Source of the DNA: an uncultured Desulfomonile sp.
GTDB lineage: Bacteria; Desulfobacterota; Desulfomonilia; Desulfomonilales; Desulfomonilaceae
NCBI GenBank assembly: GCA_937915285.1
Contig: CALDNG010000015.1
Location: forward strand, 1-20,404
Reading direction: 5' to 3'
DNA length: 20,404 bases
Under the pieces are notes generated by a model. The model was not told where the DNA came from and ran no database searches. It saw only the letters and a program-made list of their open reading frames with translations. The translations under genes were made by a program, and so were the position numbers. Position 1 is the first letter of the stretch, and each line of letters opens with the position of its first letter. Shown here one piece after another: positions 17,356-20,404 of this stretch.

Positions 17356-17484
17356 GGCTATTCCTCATTGAGTGTAAAATGTGGCAAATTAAAAGGGGGG
17401 CCAAAGGGTTGCCGTCCCGAGTTCCAGTTCAGCGAATAGGATGCAAGCCTAACACAATGTATTAAATGGTCACAGAAAATTTCG

Positions 17485-17547
17485 TTTTCGTCGAAAATGC
17501 TTTTCTTAAGCCTTAATTCGTCCCTAAGAATCATCAGGGAATCTTAG
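17485..17547 (+). promoter_or_regulatory. Candidate control region between the B12 sensor and heme oxygenase genes
   Basis: A 13-bp palindrome TTTTCG-T-CGAAAA (17485-17497) lies in the 207-bp divergent gap and could bind a regulator of both genes. Nearer to the heme oxygenase start are two interleaved inverted repeats that cannot form together: TCCCT/AGGGA (17521-17525 and 17536-17540) and CTAAGA/TCTTAG (17524-17529 and 17542-17547). The second ends just before the Shine-Dalgarno sequence. Confidence 0.35.
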
Positions 17548-17550
17548 AGG

Positions 17551-17557
17551 AAGGAGG
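17551..17557 (+). promoter_or_regulatory. Strong ribosome binding site of the heme oxygenase gene
   Basis: AAGGAGG, a perfect anti-16S match, 5 bp before the ATG at 17563. It is the best ribosome site in the window. Confidence 0.8.
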
Positions 17558-17562
17558 ATAAG

Positions 17563-18150
17563 ATGGGAGTGTTCATGCAGGAATTGAGGAAAGCCATCAT
17601 GCCCATACATGATGAAGCAGAGAAAAATGGACCACTAAGGCAGGTGGTGGAAAAAAACGTTACTCTGGAAAATTACCGCATGACGCTGCTGAGAATTCAT
17701 GGCTTCGTGTCAGAGCTTGAAAAAGCGGTTGATGAGGTTCCCGGCCAATACAGATCTGAGTTGGATTGGGACATCAGGAAAAGATCCGGAATGCTCGAGA
17801 AGGACCTTTTATTCCTTGGCGAGACCACCTTGAAAATCCGGACATCCTCCAAATTCGATTTCAAGTCTCAGGTCCGGACAGTTCCACAGGCTCTTGGGCT
17901 GATTTACCTCATGGAGGGTTCACGGCTAGGCGGACTTGTTTTAGCAAAGGCATTACGCGAGCATTTTGGATTCAGCAATTTCAATGGGTATTCTTATTTT
18001 GCTTCCCCCGGAATAGAAGTTGTCCCCATGTGGCAATCATTCACCGCGTTTATGGAAAATTTTGTTGCTGTTAATGGTCATGGCCCAGTAATTATAATTT
18101 CGGCAAAAAACGGTTTTGAGGCGCTCAACACCTGGCTTGCGGAATCCTAG
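17563..18150 (+). CDS. Biliverdin-producing heme oxygenase-like protein (BphO type)
   Basis: This 195-aa all-helical protein is of the heme oxygenase family, which opens heme to biliverdin, CO and iron using O2 and reductant. His16 (MPIHDEAE) is placed as the proximal heme ligand. RKRSGMLEKDLLFLG matches the mid-protein pattern of BphO proteins. GLIYLMEGSRLGG (112-124) is the distal-helix signature in its BphO form (EGSxLGG) rather than the GDLSGG of animal and cyanobacterial enzymes. The C-terminus (FEALNTWL) is also typical. BphO usually feeds biliverdin to a bacteriophytochrome; none is present here. Instead it is divergent from a B12-binding sensor. If the host is a strict anaerobe, an oxygen-using enzyme is odd and a bilin-binding or O2-sensing role is possible. 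The family is seen directly; the function is inferred. Confidence 0.82.
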   Translation: MGVFMQELRKAIMPIHDEAEKNGPLRQVVEKNVTLENYRMTLLRIHGFVSELEKAVDEVPGQYRSELDWDIRKRSGMLEKDLLFLGETTLKIRTSSKFDFKSQVRTVPQALGLIYLMEGSRLGGLVLAKALREHFGFSNFNGYSYFASPGIEVVPMWQSFTAFMENFVAVNGHGPVIIISAKNGFEALNTWLAES

Positions 18151-18249
18151 TCGTGTCAATTCACTTGTAAGTGGAAAGCTTGCCCAGAAAAAGACCTCCT
18201 TCCTGAATCTGGCAGAACCTGGGTGCGAAGCATGACTAACTCGGCAGGT

Positions 18250-19530
18250 CTATTTCTTTTTGTCAATGTCAAGGCTGCTCAGAACCGCGTCGGCATATTC
18301 AGGATAAAGAGTCTTCATGCAGTCGGGGCAAATGCTGTGGCTGAATTCAGCTTCGGAGTGGTCACGGACATATTTTTCAACCTGATGCCAATAACCCTGA
18401 TCGTCGCGAATTTTTTTACAGGATGAGCAAATCGGTAGAAAACCACTGAGTTTCTTAACCTGATCCAGGGCATCCTGAAGCTCCTGGATTAATTCAGACT
18501 TTTCTTTCTCAATCCTCTTGCGTTCTCCTACCTCACCAGCAAGCGCCATATTGTTTTTCTCAAGTTCGGACTTGGTGGCAGCCAATCGGTCACGATTGAC
18601 CACTACTATTGCAAGCGCAGCAGATAGCGCCAGAATGAAAACGACAGTCATTATATGAGCCACAATCAGATAGTGTCGCCTTTCCGAAATCTGATTTATG
18701 ATGTCCGCGTCTGAAAACCCCACGACCATTACCAGGGGAAGATGGCTCAATTTACGGTATGAATAGAACCTAAGAACCTTATCGACTGGGCTCAAATTGG
18801 TGAATTTTCCACTATCCGAGGTTTCCAGAAATTTCCAGAGAATTGTGTCAACAGGTTTGCCCCAGATATCCGGCTCGGGTTCTGGAATACGGACTCTAAA
18901 CTTTTTGTCCAAGGTTCCCAGCAGGGACGCAATATTCCGGGGTCCTATTCTTATTTCCTCAAAATATCCGGCAAATGATTTGGGATTTACCGACGCAAGG
19001 ATCACGCCTTTGAAAGAGCCGTCCGGGTTGTCCATTCTTTTGGAAATTCTGAAGTGATTCAGACCGGTAAGCCTTCCGGTTTCTACAGGGGAAATGAACA
19101 GCGAGTCACTCGGGTCCGCCTTATGAAACTGAAAATAATCCCTGTCGGAAATATTTACGGATGTCGCCTGAGACTTACCCGTGTTCAATATGTCCCCATT
19201 ACAGTCTATTAAGTACAGGTTGTCGATCACCGATTTATTAAACCCGAGTTCATCAATAAAAACTTGGGCTTCTGGAATCGAGGATGTCTTAAAATAGAAC
19301 ATCCTGACCGAATTCAGTAAGGCGTCAACCTGACTGACTATTTGAGCTGTGTGTTCAGAGAAAGCATCGACGGCCATATCCGCTTCACGCGAGAGTTGCT
19401 CCTTGCCCTCCCTGTAAATGCTCTCCATCATGAACCAGGCACCGCCAACTATGCATAAAATGATCAGAGTTACTGAACCACAGAAGATCACGTAATTCTT
19501 GTTAATGTAAAACCGCTTGGTCTGGGACAT
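18250..19530 (-). CDS. Membrane Cache-domain sensor ending in a four-cysteine ribbon, no transmitter domain
   Basis: This is a 426-aa protein. A transmembrane helix at about 13-35 and another at about 288-312 flank a periplasmic double-Cache region (for example DRDYFQFHKADPS and FKGVILASVN). The cytoplasmic part is only a coiled coil (about 313-362, ERKRIEKEKSELIQEL) and a terminal domain with Cys368-x2-Cys371 and Cys401-x2-Cys404, which could bind zinc. That terminal segment (LPICSSCKKIRDDQGYW, then HSICPDCMKTLYP) recurs at the ends of many PAS and receiver proteins in deltaproteobacteria, from memory. There is no HisKA, GGDEF, EAL or methyl-accepting domain, so the output is unknown. It is convergent with the heme oxygenase gene and divergent from the ABC permease. 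The ATG has only a weak site (GGATGAAG) ahead. Confidence 0.82.
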   Translation of the reverse strand: MSQTKRFYINKNYVIFCGSVTLIILCIVGGAWFMMESIYREGKEQLSREADMAVDAFSEHTAQIVSQVDALLNSVRMFYFKTSSIPEAQVFIDELGFNKSVIDNLYLIDCNGDILNTGKSQATSVNISDRDYFQFHKADPSDSLFISPVETGRLTGLNHFRISKRMDNPDGSFKGVILASVNPKSFAGYFEEIRIGPRNIASLLGTLDKKFRVRIPEPEPDIWGKPVDTILWKFLETSDSGKFTNLSPVDKVLRFYSYRKLSHLPLVMVVGFSDADIINQISERRHYLIVAHIMTVVFILALSAALAIVVVNRDRLAATKSELEKNNMALAGEVGERKRIEKEKSELIQELQDALDQVKKLSGFLPICSSCKKIRDDQGYWHQVEKYVRDHSEAEFSHSICPDCMKTLYPEYADAVLSSLDIDKKK

Positions 19531-19692
19531 TTAGAACTTCATCCAAAGTAGGGGTAGATTTAAAGACCTTAGCAATGAGAACGGAGCACCTGAGAATTTA
19601 CCAGCAAAGCAAGGATGGTCGCGCTATGCGCCAAGGAACTACTGAGGCATTTGCGATAATGATATCATGATTACTCGAAAAAACATAACAAG

Positions 19693-19736
19693 TTCTGTAT
19701 CATGAGCACAGTAAAATACAAAGCTTCTGTAACATG
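19693..19736 (+). repeat. Two direct repeats upstream of the permease promoter
   Basis: TTCTGTATCATG (19693-19704) and TTCTGTAACATG (19725-19736) differ at one base and start 32 bp apart, about three helical turns. They lie just upstream of the -35 box and look like tandem sites for one regulator. Confidence 0.5.
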
Positions 19737-19758
19737 CTTTTGTGGCATAAGGCCGAGA

Positions 19759-19787
19759 TGTACAGCCAGTTCCAGATAGGCTATAAT
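19759..19787 (+). promoter_or_regulatory. Sigma-70 promoter for the ABC permease gene
   Basis: TGTACA (19759-19764, 4 of 6), a 17-bp spacer and a perfect TATAAT (19782-19787). The start codon follows about 48 bp later. Confidence 0.55.
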
Positions 19788-19835
19788 CCTGCTAACCATA
19801 GACTAAAGCGAAAAAACATTTGAATCGTTGAAGAC

Positions 19836-20404
19836 ATGACTATTCATGACCTTTTCAGCATAGCTCTAAGACAGGTTATCCGAAACCGACGACGCTATAA
19901 GGGCGCAATTTTGAGCCTGGCGCTTGGAACGGCAGGAATTCTGATGACGCTGACAATGGGAGAGGCCATTGAAAAACAAATAGCCGCGAATCTTGAATCT
20001 CTCGGAAGGGCCACTGTTGTCAAGGCTAGGTGGGACTTTGACCGAAAGACACGCTGGCATCACGGCCAGTTCGGTCCCAGCGATGTTCAGGCGCTGTGGA
20101 TGCTCCATGGGGTCGCTGACGTGACAGGTTTTGTAAGTAAGACAGACATTACTTTTGCCAATGCTGATAATAAAATTCAGGGACAACTACTGGGAGTTGA
20201 GTCCAATTTCTTTTCCGCCCTCAGGCTGTCATTGGCGCATGGTTCGGAAATAACCGCTCAAGATGTTTCCATAAGACAACACGTTTGCGTCATAGGATCA
20301 ACTCTTGCCCATGAACTGTTCCGAAGCTTTACAAATCCGGTAAACAGTTCGGTGTTGGTGGATGGCAGGGTTTTCAGGATCGTGGGTGTTTTGGGTGGGG
20401 TTGA
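19836..20404 (+). CDS. MacB/FtsX-type ABC transporter permease, N-terminal part (cut by window end)
   Basis: The frame runs open from the ATG at 19836 to the window end, giving 189 residues. It begins MTIHDLFSIALRQVIRNRRRYKGAI, a short amphipathic helix and a positive patch. One transmembrane helix follows at about 24-43. Then comes an extracytoplasmic domain with the usual MacB-PCD pattern (DVQALWMLHGVADVTG, QLLGVESNFF, VCVIGSTLAHELF, FRIVGVL). Such proteins form the membrane part of lipoprotein-release or peptide/drug export complexes together with an ATPase and often a periplasmic adaptor. Those partners, if present, are downstream of the window. An in-frame stop at 19821-19823 rules out a start further upstream. 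The ribosome site is weak (GAAG). It is the first gene after the promoter at 19759-19787, so it probably leads an operon. Confidence 0.85.
   Translation, partial: MTIHDLFSIALRQVIRNRRRYKGAILSLALGTAGILMTLTMGEAIEKQIAANLESLGRATVVKARWDFDRKTRWHHGQFGPSDVQALWMLHGVADVTGFVSKTDITFANADNKIQGQLLGVESNFFSALRLSLAHGSEITAQDVSIRQHVCVIGSTLAHELFRSFTNPVNSSVLVDGRVFRIVGVLGGV

Larger units (their letters stand above)
19531..19835. other. 305-bp gene-free region between divergent sensor and permease genes
   Basis: No coding frame. It holds a 10-bp palindrome ATGATATCAT near 19659-19668, two direct repeats (19693-19736) and a good plus-strand promoter (19759-19787). I see no clear promoter for the minus-strand sensor gene. 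Confidence 0.55.

Noticed and set aside
19866..20186. Minus-strand open frame of 106 codons at the right end
   Set aside because: Antisense to the ABC permease reading frame, which has clear family features, a start and a promoter.
1..20404. CRISPR array, insertion sequence, prophage or integron
   Set aside because: No regularly spaced repeats, transposase, integrase or terminal inverted repeats were seen.

Overview
The window looks like ordinary chromosome of a Gram-negative, probably anaerobic bacterium of the deltaproteobacterial (Desulfobacterota) type. This is inferred, not proven. The grounds are the miaA-hfq pair, many PAS and Cache sensor kinases, a sensor ending in a CxxC...CxxC ribbon common in that group, and mid-range base composition. 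I see no insertion sequence, prophage, CRISPR array, tRNA or rRNA.

Left part (1-6950): the 3' end of a TrkH potassium transporter. Next, on the minus strand, come a P-II-like protein with an abnormal T-loop and a PAS-PAS hybrid histidine kinase. An AEC-family permease follows on the minus strand. Divergent from it is a membrane sensor kinase overlapping a single-domain response regulator.

Middle (7000-12900): grpE-dnaK on the minus strand, without hrcA or dnaJ beside them. Then a minus-strand pair, mtnA and a nicotinate phosphoribosyltransferase gene, joined by an ATGA overlap. mtnA probably starts at a TTG behind a strong GGAGG.

Right-middle (12900-16202): a small secreted cysteine-containing protein with a good promoter, then prmA-miaA-hfq (ribosomal protein methylation, tRNA modification, RNA chaperone). 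hfq has a hairpin just before its ribosome binding site. A small two-helix membrane protein follows.

Right part (16282-20404): the most interesting stretch. A stand-alone cobalamin-binding protein carries the Wx9EH motif of CarH-type B12 photoreceptors. It is divergent, across 207 bp, from a BphO-like heme oxygenase. Together they suggest a tetrapyrrole-based light, oxygen or redox sensing unit with no phytochrome in view. Beyond it lie a Cache sensor whose only cytoplasmic part is a coiled coil plus a probable zinc ribbon, and the 5' end of a MacB/FtsX-type permease with its own promoter and a pair of direct repeats.

Residue numbers were counted by hand from the starts given. No homology search was run, and family assignments rest on recognised motifs.
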